Of a DNA stretch of 64,000 nt, positions 35,720-47,783 are shown in pieces. Both the position numbers and the translations under genes were made by a program. The notes under the pieces were generated by a model that saw only the letters and a program-made list of their open reading frames with translations, was not told where the DNA came from and ran no database searches. The first letter of the stretch is position 1. Every line of letters starts with the position of its first letter. The stretch lies in assembly GCA_035235625.1 (NCBI GenBank), contig CP141143.1, forward strand, positions 23,543,092 to 23,607,091, read 5' to 3'. The DNA comes from Saururus chinensis (lineage: Eukaryota > Streptophyta > Magnoliopsida > Piperales > Saururaceae).

Positions 35720-36187
35720 TAGAGCTGAAAGTTAGCAAGCTTGAAATTTTTAGGCCCATCTGCAAGTCAGGCTTGAATAGTTCAAGCCAAGACCGAAGCA
35801 AAAAAAGCCCTTAGGCTTGTTGGCCTAACCCAAAATAAGGAAAACATTTTTTTTCATTTGAGTTTATCCCACATTATTGAGATAAAATAAACTCAAGAGG
35901 GAAGTTGCCTATTTAAGAAGGACAAAACACCTAAATCCCCATCCCTTTACTATGAAAGTCCCAACGCAAAAGGTTAAAGGCTCATTAATGAGACTTCACT
36001 CAAAGGCTAAAGCCTCATTTTTAAAAAATAAAATAAAAAAGCTTGAAGGCCCGGCCCCATTAGTTAGGGTCAGGCTTGGACCTGGGCAATTTTGGGCTAA
36101 GACCGGGCTTTGGCCTTGACTATAGTTGGCGGAATAGAATCTGGGCTCAGCTTAGGTCTAGCTAAGACTAGCCAGCATGCAGCCCTA
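35720..36187. mobile_element. hAT-like MITE with 8-bp TSD
   Basis: 468 bp starting TAGAGCTG and ending CAGCCCTA, inverted termini matching at 7 of 8. Flanking 8-mers are ATTATCAC (35712-35719) and ATCATCAC (36188-36195), 7 of 8. Terminal sequence, size and TSD length fit a non-autonomous hAT element. It splits the Copia RNase H sequence. Confidence 0.82.
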
Positions 36188-36230
36188 ATCATCACTACAT
36201 CTGTTAACAAGTCTTTGTTGGCAAGCTATA

Positions 36231-39200
36231 TGTCACAGCCCGGGTTTTTCAAACCATTTTCCTGTAAATTTCATGAAAAATTTTTGCAATATAATGGCTG
36301 TATTTTGTGAAAATTGACGAAAATCGAAACCTGTGAAAACATTTTATATTTCTCACATCATCAATTTAAAATCACACAACCTTAAACTTTCTTTTAAATC
36401 ATCAAAACACACCGACTAAACACCCGGGCGTGAGATCAAACAAACACACATAAAAACACGAGTGCCATGGCCATGGGCTTAAATACACATCTCCCAGGCA
36501 TAGCCGAGTACAAGTCCGATAACAGTCCCAAAATAAACAGTCCATATACAAGTCCAAAATAATACATGCATAAGCTCTCAACTCGCCCAATACATGTATA
36601 CTCAAAATTTGCATCAGATCATGGCATAACTAAACAAAAGAAACTGAACAGTCAAAAATCGACCTGAAGTCCGCAAGTCTGTCCTCTCCTCCAAAACTAA
36701 GTCCCGCCTACGAAGCTCTCATGCTGGGACCCGCAGAAGTCACTGGAGGATCTGAAATTCAGTAGAGGGAAAGTGAGTATTTTCATACTCAATAGAAAAT
36801 ACCTAGTAGGGGATTTCTAAACAATGAACTTGTAAGCCTAAACGTAGTTGCCTTCATGAAACATAACATGAAGCAACAAAACATGGCAATCAAAGTCTCT
36901 CAAAATCAAAATATGATGCTCATAACCACACACATATCATGAACTCATGTTCGTTCCATCTTACCACACAATCCTACGCATGTACATACACTTACAGTCC
37001 TACTTAACTCTTACACTTACAGTCCTGCTCTTACAGTCATACTCAACACATACACTTATGATTGACACCTAGAGCTCATTATCAAACTAATAAGCTCCAA
37101 CATCGATGGAAAGGAATGCCACTGGGGCATCACCTTAACCTCCGGAAAGTACTAGACGCCATGGACTTTTCCGAATGCAAGGTACACCTATGCTCATGGG
37201 GCACAGGATCAAACAGGTAAGAGTAGTTCCATGATACTACTTACCTGAGCGCGCAAACATAAACGGCCACACATTAGGGTCATACAATTGCCCATACTTT
37301 AGGGTCTTATAGTGCCAATGCCACTCTTGGGCAGAATTCATACAGTGCCACTCTAGGGCAGAATCATACGGTGCTCTCAATAGAGCATTAACTGTCTGGG
37401 CTTAATTACAGCACACAGACAAACTCCCGCAGGATACACACCATGGCTAGACAGGAGAACTGCTTAGCCGATTAATCACCGGCTAGCTCAACCACAGAAC
37501 TTAATCCGTCAAACTACTAAAGTCTCAAACTCATAAGGTTAACATTTTAGTTTTACTTAACATTCCAGTTTGAATTTAAATACTTTATGCTCGTGTAATT
37601 TTTTCCTCTGAAATCATACTATCAACAAGTCTACCAGTAAACTCGAAACTAAGTCTGTTTGCCTCGAGAACTCTGAAGCTTTCCGCTCACTGCATCAAAG
37701 CCTAATCCAATCCAAACTAATTTCAGCCTATCAAGCATACACTTATCGATGCTATCGATATAAACATCCACCATTGCGCATACCAAACCACACAAAACTA
37801 ACCAAACACTACTTACAATTATAGCACATCCAACATGTGCCTAACCCATTGCAAACGCATGCAGATAAATGATCTTACTAGCATGCAATTACTACACTGC
37901 AAACGTGTACAATCCCTCATTTGCCAAGCCGATAACATATCATTTAATTAGCATTTGTATAAGCTAATATACATGTGATATCCATAGCATTACGCGTTAT
38001 GAAGCATGTAATTAAATTGACCCTAGCATGCATTCTAACATACCAAGCACGCTACGATAGAATTACAAATTCAAAGCCCCCTACCTCGCTTCCCGGGCGT
38101 ATGGTGTTGTCGGGGCGCACAACTGTAGCGGCGTCAGTAGCAACTTCGGCGAACCCAAGCGTCGCTTTCTATAAAACGAGCTGCCCCTGGGTGCGAAAGT
38201 ACCGCAAGCTTGCCGGGGTTTACACGATGAACTGGTCCGGTCCCGATTCAACACCTGTCGATCTCCGTGCCTCCCGTTGACGTGTACAAGAGGTGGTCGG
38301 GGGTGGACACTGCGCCCAAAAGGGCTGATATGCAAATCCAAATTCTGTGTGGTGTCTAGCTCCACCGTCAATCACCGGGCGTCGTGGCGAATCGCTGGAA
38401 GCCCAAACCGTAACGGGTAGAGGTCGACAATCGTGGTTCCGGAGGCCAAAACCCACATACAAGGGCTGGAGGGGCGTGATTTAAGGTAGAGAGGTGAGGA
38501 GGAGGAGAAACAAGGCGAGGGTGGCCAGCCACGGCCACCGGCAAGGCCACACGACTGCTGGACAGCAAGGTTCTTGCTTCCCGGTGTGAGCTTTTGGGTG
38601 CAAAAATAGGGGACGGTGGATGGGAGGAAGGTCGGAGAGGAGAAAGAAGGGCGTGGGGAGGAAGCCTCTGACCGGAGGAGGGGTGGAGAGGTGGTGGCCG
38701 GCCAGAAACGGCGCATGACGGTCACCAAATGAAGCCCCAACGCTCCAATGGCCAAAAGAGTGAAAACCGAGCCAAAATCCGGTAGCACGAGGAGGAGCAA
38801 GGAGGAGACGGCGGAAGCTCTAGTCGGTACCACTAGACTCGTGGCGGCCGGGTGAAGCGAGATCCGGCAAGAAATAGCGGATTCCGACCAAGGAGGAGGC
38901 GCAACGGAGGGTCCGGAAAAGCCCTCATTTTTTCTTCCCGGACTGAAATTCTTACTGGAGTTTTGGAATGAATAGTGGTCGTGGCCGGAAAGCCACGATC
39001 CACTATTCCTTTATATGGTTTTAATTAAATCTTTATATGCTTTTCAATATTTTCACACCTCAGCATCTCTTTTTACCCGCTGCCGCTCCCGTACACGCAC
39101 CACACCGCCTCTAACGCACTCAAATGCTAATAAACCTCGGGCCCACCCTTTTCACACCGAAGCTTCCCTTCGCACGGCGAAGCTTTATTTTACGCACCAA

Positions 39201-39436
39201 AGCCTCTACTTACGTGCCAAACGTATATTTTAGGTGCAAAACCCCTTTTTGCACGTTGAAACCTTCTCTTCACGCCAAAGGTTTAATTTACACGCAAACC
39301 TCTCCACTTACTCAAGCTCCAAACGTAACACACGTACACATACATATACAGAACAAATACAAATTAAATATAAGGGACAATTTGATTTATTTTCCACAAA
39401 ACAAGTAAAAATCGCGGAAAAATCCGGGTCATTACA
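36231..39436 (-). mobile_element. Solo LTR (family 4), perfect TSD CTATA
   Basis: 3206 bp from TGTCACAGCCCGG to GGGTCATTACA, with CTATA at 36226-36230 and 39437-39441. The complement starts TGTAATGACCCGGAT, so the sense strand is probably minus. Removing it rejoins Copia codons: ...LLASY|KSFVP. The part at about 38080-39000 is GC-rich, which gives several meaningless overlapping frames. No retroelement domain. Confidence 0.92.
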
Positions 39437-39441
39437 CTATA

Positions 39442-39566
39442 AGTCCTTCGTGCCCCCACCTTGGACCAAATCGCGGACATCCTCACCAAACCTCTCTCTA
39501 TCCCCCACTTTTCTTAACTTTAGTCCAAGCTCATGGCTCTCTGCCTGTCATGAGCTCGTCGAAGGG
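39442..39566 (+). pseudogene. Copia pol C-terminus and polypurine-like tract
   Basis: Reads KSFVP, then after a one-base frame change TLDQIADILTKPLSI, the usual end of a Copia polyprotein. A short purine run, GAAGGG (39561-39566), abuts the 3' LTR. Confidence 0.75.
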
Positions 39567-39771
39567 TATTAAGGCACCCTACCAACTCAGCCTCATGTCA
39601 CTGTACACTTGTCACCATCCCATGCACCCTCCTATAAATATCTCCCCTTATGTTTTTTAGGGTTTGTCCCCTAGTAGTTGTAGAACCTCCTTTTATGAGG
39701 TCCTCCTATTACGAGGTTATATATATGGCTCTCTTTACGCATCATAATGTATCTCTTCTTGTTACTAAACG
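39567..39771 (+). repeat. 3' LTR of the large Copia element
   Basis: Homologous to 11727-11914 and 7642-7829. It starts TATTAAGGCACC (TG mutated to TA) and ends CTAAACG (CA to CG). It shares catcccatgcacc and agggtttgtcccctagtag with the other copies. Confidence 0.78.
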
Positions 39772-40243
39772 ATGATATTAGACTTATTAGGAGTAGTGTG
39801 AAAAGGAATATCTTAATTTAGAATGTCAAAAAAGCAGAGGACCAAGGATGCTTTCTGATCTGCAAGGGCTGGCCCAACAATTTTTTTGGACGATGCCTTC
39901 TGTCCTTGCTGAGCGCAATTTGGTCGAACATAAAATAAGCTTTGAAGCCATAGCATACACCTTTTTCAACAATATAATTTGGACTAGATGCATTGGAGAC
40001 TCGTCAATTATTGTTGCACATCCATAATTTAAAGTTGTACTTCGATTTGCATTTTGCAGAATATTAAAATCTGCATCAAACAGCTCGAAGTACTTCAAAC
40101 ATATTGCTAGTTAGTAGATTTAGAACTTCATATTGATTATTATAATATGAAAGTAGAAGGATTTATTAGCCTCAGCAGATGGGATGTTGGGAGGAATTAC
40201 AGAGTACAGAGCAGGGTTAGAGAAATAGTTATATGCACATCAC
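39772..40243. other. 3' flank of the receptor-like kinase gene
   Basis: No gene seen. It contains the minus-strand 3' UTR of the kinase gene, extent unknown. Confidence 0.5.
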
Positions 40244-43200
40244 TTAATTAGTGAATGCGTCACTGAGGTTGCTAAGGGTACTACTGAGATTTCCACTGCT
40301 GGCCCAACCATCTTGAACTTGGACAGAATACTGCAGGTTCCATAGAACATCTTCTACTGATGGGCGCTCGCTGTAATCTTCTGATAAGCAGTTCACTGCA
40401 ATCTCCACGGCAGTCCTCAGAGACTCATATGCGTAGGTGCCGCGCATCTCTGGATCTGCTGCAGAACGGAGTTTCTTTGGGACGTCAGTGAGGCTTCTCT
40501 CCAGCTGCAAATCACCAAGATCAGCAGTTCAGATGAATGAGTAGAGATCATAGAGAGTTTCTGTTGAAGGGTCTCCATTAATCCACTGTTCATGTGTATT
40601 GGAACTATGTGTAATGTACAAGCAATCTACCTTCTGTTTCAATGCCTTGAGTTCATTTTCGGATGTGATGGGGTTTCCAGTTATTAATTCCAGGAGAATG
40701 ACTCCCAGCTGATAAATGTCAGCCTTCTCCCCTTGCTCAATGCTGTAAATAAAATTGCATAAGAGCCAAACTTTCCTATACTTAACAATCATTTGTTGGA
40801 ATTGTGAATTAATACTTGCTACAAGTGCTCCACAATAAAATTACCTGACAAGATCACTAGGCCCTCCACCAAGTGGGCTCTCTGAACCAACCTATAAAGT
40901 TGATCAGAATAAGGTAAGCAAGGCTAGCTATGTACTATGATTTGAAGACATCAGGAGAAAGAGAAGAGAGAACACCAGTGTAAGGTAGCTAATACCTTAG
41001 CAGCCTTGTACTTGGAAGGTAATGGAATATTATAACCGCTGATTTTTGCTGTAAGGTTACCATCCAACAAAATGTTGTCTATTTTGAGATCATTCCCAAA
41101 TATACCAGGTGACACTTCAGTATGCAAGTGCTGAATTCCCCTTGCTATCCCAATTGCAGTTGCAACTCTCTGTGGCCATCTTAGCGTCTCATGCTTTTGG
41201 TCTTTTTACACAAAAAACAGAAGATCAATATAACTGCATGTGCTTGAGGGAGTACTGCTTAAAAAGATATTAGAATGTCGTATTATGCACCTGTAAGATG
41301 ATTTCTTAGTGTCCCATTCGGAACATATTCCAAAACAAGAAAGACGGTCTTGGTATCAATATAGTGCCCTAAAATGCTGACCAAGTTGCGGTGCCTAAGC
41401 TTTGAAATAGTTTCTGTATACTGTGGGAGGCTCTGAGGTGAATAATTTTGCTTCAGTTGTACACATCTCACCACAATCAGTGACCCGTCTCTCAACCATC
41501 CTTTGTATAGCTGACAGAAAGTGAGAAATTTGGCTCATCAAAAGGGATTTTAGTTAAAGATTAAATGAATTATGCCTGATCTATCTTTAACCAAATTAAA
41601 ATTAAACTTCCTGATAGAACGACAAGTCTTCAAATTGTCATTTTAAGATAGTACTTTTAAAACTTTCTCATATGCTAGTGTTTTACTCTATTTCTTTTTT
41701 GCAACAAGTTCAAGTGAAATCTATCCTGATGATACCTTTCCTTTAGTTCCGTCTCCAATGAAGTTGGATTGATCAAAGCTGTTCGTTGCTTCCTCAAGCT
41801 CTTCCATTGTAAAAGCATAATATGGTGGGAGTCCCAGAGTTCCCAACCTCATCCCCTGGGTTGCATGCCCTGTTCAAAATAGGATTTACCTCTCAATCAA
41901 TGGAACTTATCAGAAATTTAAACAAATCAGTATCGATTAGCTAAATGAGTACAACTTTAAATTGGAGCAAGTCTCAATAAAATGTTATAAAATTATCTGA
42001 CGTTAATCATATTTATAGTCTGAGATAAGAATTAAGATATATTACTTTCATCAGCAAATCGTTTCGGAGGAACCCGGAAAGAAGCTTTTTCTTTCACAGA
42101 ACTGTGGACTAAGTGATCTTCTCCATTCTTCCCACCAAATTTTTTGAAGATGAGCCAGATTATTGCTCCCATTATTATCAGACCAACCAAAATTGCCCCG
42201 ACAATTCCAATTAAAAGGCCCACCTTGCTCTTGGCAGTTTTCTTCTTGGTAGGAGGTGTGATTGCTGCAAATGCACCTTCCTTGTTGCAGTATGAGAATG
42301 GATGTTGATTTGCAGGACTCACGGAGGCCAAACAATTCCCAGAATAGAAGACAAGCTTGTTTGAGGAGTTTGACACAATGCAAGAGGGCAAGTTTCCAAT
42401 CAGAAGATTGTCTGAAAGATCTACGAAACTCAATTCCCTGCTGCAAGTTACAGTCTTCGGTAGAGAACCTCTCAGCTTATTCCCAGCCAGGTTCAAATAC
42501 TTAATTGTTAGCAGAGAAAACAGAGGAGTTGGAATAGGGCCCATGAGTTGATTTGAGGACATGTCTAGCCATTGAATCTGATTGAAAGAAGCAAAACTAA
42601 AAGGAATGTTGGAGCTAAACTTATTGGAGCTGAGTTTAATGGTGATAAGCTTGTTTGGTAGAGAGGGAAATATGGGTCCAAGGAGATTGTTAGCCATGTC
42701 CAACTCCTCAAGGGCCTTCAGACCACTAAGATCAGGAACAGACCCATTGAGCAGATTATTATGTAAAACCAAACTCTGTAGATTGGACAAAGATGAAATC
42801 TTTGATGGGAGCTGGCCATAGATGGAGTTTGAGCTCACATTCAACACTCTCAGAGATGAAAGCCGATTGATCTTTTCTGGAAGAGGGCCCCATAGCCCAA
42901 AGGAGACGAGAGACAGCACCTCCAAATTAGAGAGCTTGGAAATTGTGGTGAACAGTGAATCAAGTGAAAAGCTCGAAGACAGGGTCTCTTTGGAAACAGC
43001 AAAGTTCTTGCGAGAAGAAGATGGAATCTTGTCTCCTACAATGCTCAGTTCTGTTATTCGGTCTTGGGTGCAGACAATTTTGAGAGATGGTGTGGGAGGG
43101 AGGGAGCAGAAGCTGGTGTACCTGTTCCAGCTGCTGAGTACAGGCGGGTATTCCAATTGCTGCCGGAGTCTGACGAGGCTAAGGACTTGGGAGGAAGGCA

Positions 43201-43276
43201 ACTGGCCAAAAGCTAGAGAGAAGAAGAGTGATACGAGAATGGTAACGACAAGAAACAATTCAGAGTTCTTCCCCAT
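40244..43276 (-). CDS. Probable inactive LRR receptor-like kinase (At3g03770/At2g02780 type)
   Basis: Seven coding exons on the minus strand: 43276-42046, 41869-41736, 41510-41291, 41201-40996, 40891-40845, 40742-40631 and 40504-40244. All have GT-AG sites and join in phase to 2211 nt, or 736 aa. Order: signal peptide (about 1-24, ending SLAFG), LRRs with NLEVLSLVSFGLWGPLP and SLRVLNVSSNSIYGQLP, juxtamembrane Cys region, one transmembrane helix (about 352-377), then a kinase-like domain. Key residues are degenerate: the VAIK lysine is replaced (IVVRCV), HRD reads GND, and DFG reads SGY. Catalysis is therefore unlikely, and it would act as a plasma-membrane scaffold or co-receptor; this is family-based inference. 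The kinase C-lobe (YQLGVILLELITG, CLSEDYSERPSVEDVLWNLQ) is intact. The closest families from memory are At1g14390, At2g02780 and At3g03770. Confidence 0.93.
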
Positions 43277-43990
43277 GATTGAAGACCACCCTGAGACTAA
43301 TAAATCTGGAATAGGACTTAGCAGGAAGATTTACAACAAGTGCAACACAACTGTTTCAACGTAGTAGATTATACGAGTGTTGCAATTTTCTTTATGCATG
43401 GAGAAATTTCATCTGATTTCAGAAACTCATGATTGTTGGGAAGAACTTCAAGTTTGAACCTGAGATGTGGCCTCACTGAAGAAGAGGCTGCCTCCCAAAT
43501 GGGAAAACCTGGCAAGACACACACACGCCTTCAATATTTGAGTACATTCAGCAAATGGGTCTATGCCTTCCAGCCAGAAATGAAGCTTTTTGAAGGTGGA
43601 AGCATGGGTTTTACAGATAAAAAGCAACCTGGGCAGCCATATCTCCCCCACGTACGAAAAAGTGGTGGGCAAGATGAAATGCTGCGCTAGTCATTAAGAG
43701 AACCATATGCAGAGATTTGACACCCCAGCTTCCTTCCAGAGAATGACGGGAACCACTCCAGAAAAGTAGCAAATTATTGGGCACAGAGAGACAGACAGAA
43801 AGCGAGCGAGAGAGAGAGAGAGAGATGTAGAGAGGAATCTGGGTGAGTAGTGAATAAATGCAACCAGAACCTGTTGGAGGAAAGCAGCGGAGGAGATGCG
43901 GATGCAAACAAAGAGAAGGCCGAGGAAGTGGAAGGAAGAGGATCTGAGTTGTGTGGGAGGGAATGGAGGTGGTAAAGATGCAAGTTTTTC
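43277..43990 (-). promoter_or_regulatory. Upstream region of the receptor-like kinase, with GA microsatellite
   Basis: Likely leader and promoter. A (GA)n run at about 43801-43826 (CT-rich on the gene strand) is typical of plant 5' UTRs or core promoters. Frames here on both strands carry no recognisable domain. The transcription start cannot be fixed. Confidence 0.4.
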
Positions 43991-46900
43991 AGACAAAGAT
44001 GGTTTTAATACAAAAAACCGTTCAACTTCTTGTTCTATTTCACGTGCCTAAGAGCTCTTTTGATGTATTTGACTCCCATACGTCAAAAAATTACACGTAT
44101 GGCATTAAGCATTGGTGAATCCGACAAGTGGGGCCCTTCGTGACTAAGTGGAAGACGGCCTGTTCTGCCTTTCAACGGGACCCAGAGAATACAGCCATTT
44201 TGACAACCACTAAGTGCTGCCTTGCCAGGTTAATCACACTTGTTAATGGCCTTGGTTGGAGCATCTTAATCCTTGATGTGCTTACTAATTTGCTCCTTTG
44301 CTTTCATTATTTAGGGTTTGGCAACATGGGTTTTGCATAACTAAAATTCTAGTCTCTTTATGAGTTTAATTTTTTGAGGTTCTAAGGATTGGAATTTGTC
44401 ATTTGTCATTTGAATACCACATGAAAAGGGATTGATTGAAATAGATATATAAATTAGAGTCCGGTTAATATGAGTCTGGGTTCATACGTATCAGTATGAG
44501 TCTAGGCATCACAGGCCGTCGGATCTCAATCTAATGCTATACCTTACTCTAGGAGCCTATTAACACATATATCTGATGGTTTGTAACGACCCACATTAAC
44601 TTTTTCCTATGAATTGACAACTTTATCACAATTTTACTTCCATCATTTTGTCATTCACCTTTGCTTTGTTTGTAGGGATAATTGAACACTATTTCAAGAT
44701 TAGCGAGTATAATCAGGGATTATATCGCCTTCCCCTAATGGGGTGTGCCTATCCTTGTCCCCTTTTTACTCTTTTTGCTCCTTTAGTCATATGTACATCA
44801 AAGTCAAATAATTACTGTATCTTTTGCATTTTGCAGTCTCCATGCATTCATACGTTATTATTTTATCACATTATCATCCACAATCGTAGAACCACTTTCA
44901 CCAAATATTGAATTTTCTTTTTGCACCTCCACCAAGGCACATGGCCCTCATCTCCATCCATTAAGTTAGCTTTAAAAACCTTTAGACTTCTAATTAAGTA
45001 ATAATCATCCCAGTAAGACATTAAATGCAAGTCATAAAACTGGCAACTCGGCCCAACTCGGTCTAATAGGTCCAATTAGGTAGAATAGCACTTCCATATG
45101 CGGACTAGTGCAACAATGTTATATGAGTGGGATTAAACCGAACTTTGATTGGCCAACTCAGCCTAACTCGTTGGTCAAACCAGGAGTCTGGTGTAAACTC
45201 AGAGAGGCCCCTAGATTCAGTTGAGTCAATTTAACAGATTCATTGGTCCAAGTCCTCGAACCAAGAAATAACCAATTTAATTTGCTTCATTGAGGGTTTG
45301 GCATGGAACTTGGAAGCATGTGCCCCTAGTGCAATTTCAACTCCAACATAGTCAACTGCTACATGGGTTTCTTAATAGATTGCTATAGCTGCATAGATTC
45401 ATTAAGCAAAAATATTTATAATAAAAAACATTATTTTCTCAAGAATAAAAAGATTAGGGCCGGTAATCACTGGTCGGCACAAAAGTCCATACTTAATTAT
45501 CTTCTAATTAAAGTTTATCTTGTCATTAGAAATTAACTAAAGTTCACAAAATTGGGACCCAAAAAAGGGGCTTTTGGAAAAAGAAAATGATATGTCACAT
45601 GAGATGACACATTGGGGCACTTTCATTTCCAGAGTACTTTGCTTATAAAGCCAGGTAGGACCCATTTTTCTCAAAAATGGTTTGCGCAATGATCCATCTT
45701 TCAATTATAGTGAGAAGCCTACCTATTACTTAGTTAGGAAATGAATTAGATTAAGTAAATGTAGCACTAATTGCATGGAACCCTAGAGAGAAACTACAGG
45801 TGGCCTCTGTCAGTACAGATTTTAGCCTATATAGAAACTCTACCCAATTATAGTGGCATTTATTATTCAGTTCCCCTACTAATTTCAATTCTGTCCTTGG
45901 TTGGCAGGCCAGTTCTGTGAAGGTACCCTTCTGTCACAAAATAAATTCTATTTTTTGTTAAATAGTGCTGATGCACCTATCAACAACATAGGCTCTATAG
46001 ATGGGAAAAAATTTTCTTGTTCCCTTCTTTACAATAAGTAGATTGTAAGCTAAACATGGCAGTTGTTGATAGCGCAAGTGATACTGACATTAAATAAGCT
46101 AGTGTATACACCGTCAATCTTATAAATGAACGGTTATTGTGCATAGCTTACACCAGGTTCATTGTCAATAAAGAAGATGAAAACTCTTCCCTATTCATGA
46201 AATTGGAAGGAGCAGTTCATTTGGTCTAGTGGATTAATGGTGAGACAACCAACTACCCTAGACACTACATTACTCATCCCCCCACCAGAATAAACCATTT
46301 TTTTTTCCGGTGAGAAGTCTTCCAAAGTCTCACCCTTTATCTTAGCCGGCCCATCCCTCGTAATACAATAGTGGATATCTATTGTGTACATAAATAGGGC
46401 AGGCTGGCTAAAACATGGAGTGAAAAACTGCTCATCCATTTTTTTCTTTATGAAATCAAGGCTTACACACCAGTTTACATGGTGGGAGTAGTTGCACCTC
46501 TGCTGCTTAAATCTCTTGTTTAAAAGATTATGTGCTTGATCGGTTGACATGAACTTGATAGTAAAGTATCATTGTTTGCATCTGTGCGCTTCTAATGTCT
46601 GATCACCGAAGCTATCTTCCAAAATCTGTTGTAAAGATGAGACAAAGAAAACAGGTGTTCACTTGACCCAGTAAGCTTAATAAATTTGCATATAAGTTGG
46701 CAGCATCCACATTGCATGTGATGGAGAAGAATATATAGGTGTTAGCTGAACTTTCATCGATATTCTTGGTTGTACGTTGTTGTTCTCTTTTGTACTCCAT
46801 TTCTTCTTGTTTATGGAAGTGACTGAAAAGGGTTGCTTTCTTATCCAGAGAGAGAGAATATAAGATACTAAAATTGTGGGATGAAACATGGGATGTTCAA

Positions 46901-47133
46901 GTGCAACGAAGAGGCGCACAGTAGGTGCATGGTGGAGATAATCTTATCAATTCGACACAAGTAGTAAGTTTCTAATCAAAACAAGTTAGAAGTAATCTTA
47001 AAAACTTAAGCGGTGAGGGTATTGCATGAGATGTAGAAGTAATCACCTATTTATGCATTATTGCAGTTTTGCTCTTGGACAACGATTAGATATGCCTTCA
47101 ATACGCAACGTTTGAAGAATGAAGTAAATTACC
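43991..47133. other. Intergenic region, no gene seen
   Basis: AT-rich with short frames only. Around 45050-45260 there are repeated caactcgg/cctaactcg-type phrases (actcggcccaactcgg, ggccaactcagcctaactcg), as in dispersed plant repeats. A minus frame at 46191-46550 has no recognisable family. 46085-46165 resembles 5180-5240. Confidence 0.5.
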
Positions 47134-47783
47134 TGTTGGGAAATGTAGGGTTACCATTAATAAAATGCCAAAGATACTACCAATAAAATCAGTAAATAAT
47201 TCTAAGCAAAGATCAAAGTTTAAGGCACCTCTAGGAGACTGATTTTGATACGAGATTTACCACCTTAGTTCAAGGTCTCTCCGGCGACCTGCTCCCAAGA
47301 TACAACAGACCACTCCTTGAAATTTTTGGTGCACTCCAAAGATTCACAAAGCGAACTCTGGAGGAGAGCAATTGCCCTCACACCAAATCGCTGGAAGTTG
47401 GCTCCTTTTTTTATTAAAAATCTCTTGAGAATGAGAGAAACCAAAGAGCAAATTGAAGCAGAGAATGTTCTTCTCTTTAGAATGAGGGTTAGAGGCATCC
47501 CTTTTTGCTTAGGAACCACTAATCTCACTTTTCATTGAGGTTTTATGAGAAAAAGTATGTTAAACGGATCAATTTGACCAGTTCCATAACAGAAAACCCC
47601 GATGATGATCGATCATCTCTTGGCCTAATTTAATAAAGGCCAAAAACATGTGTAACTATCGATCGCTTTACTTCTCGGCCAAAAATAACACATTATAGTA
47701 AGGTTGTCAATCAATGGCTCCTATCTAGCAATTGATCGATCCCCGGGTTTTAATAAATCACATTCCAAGATTCTCCACATGAT
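47134..47783 (-). repeat. 3' LTR of the minus-strand Copia
   Basis: Plus-strand text runs TGTTGGGAAATG to TTCTCCACA. It matches 53657-54292 through gacctgctcccaagatacaac, aaagattcacaaag and ccaaaaataacacattatag. The copies differ at many sites, so the insertion is not recent. Confidence 0.85.

Larger units (their letters stand above)
11727..39771 (+). mobile_element. Large decayed Copia retrotransposon, expanded by nested insertions
   Basis: Copia-type pieces run in order on the plus strand: 5' LTR, degenerate primer-binding site, gag, protease, GAG-pre-integrase, integrase, reverse transcriptase, RNase H, polypurine-like tract and 3' LTR. Subtracting the insertions I could delimit leaves about 4.7 kb, a normal length for a Copia element. 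The short LTRs (about 190-205 bp) and a pol tail that reads as VPTLDQIADILTKPLS after one frame correction suggest the Ale/Retrofit lineage. Many stops and frameshifts, and a TG-to-TA change at the LTR start, show that it is dead. No clear 5-bp TSD remains. Confidence 0.85.

Noticed and set aside
42822-43364. 180-aa plus-strand frame
   Set aside because: It is antisense to exon 1 of the receptor-like kinase, which has clear domain evidence.
44585-44640. LTR start TGTAACGACCC
   Set aside because: No matching end, TSD or homology to the other LTRs was found nearby.
46191-46550. 119-aa minus-strand frame as a gene
   Set aside because: No recognisable family, no supporting splice or promoter context, and AT-rich repeat-like surroundings.
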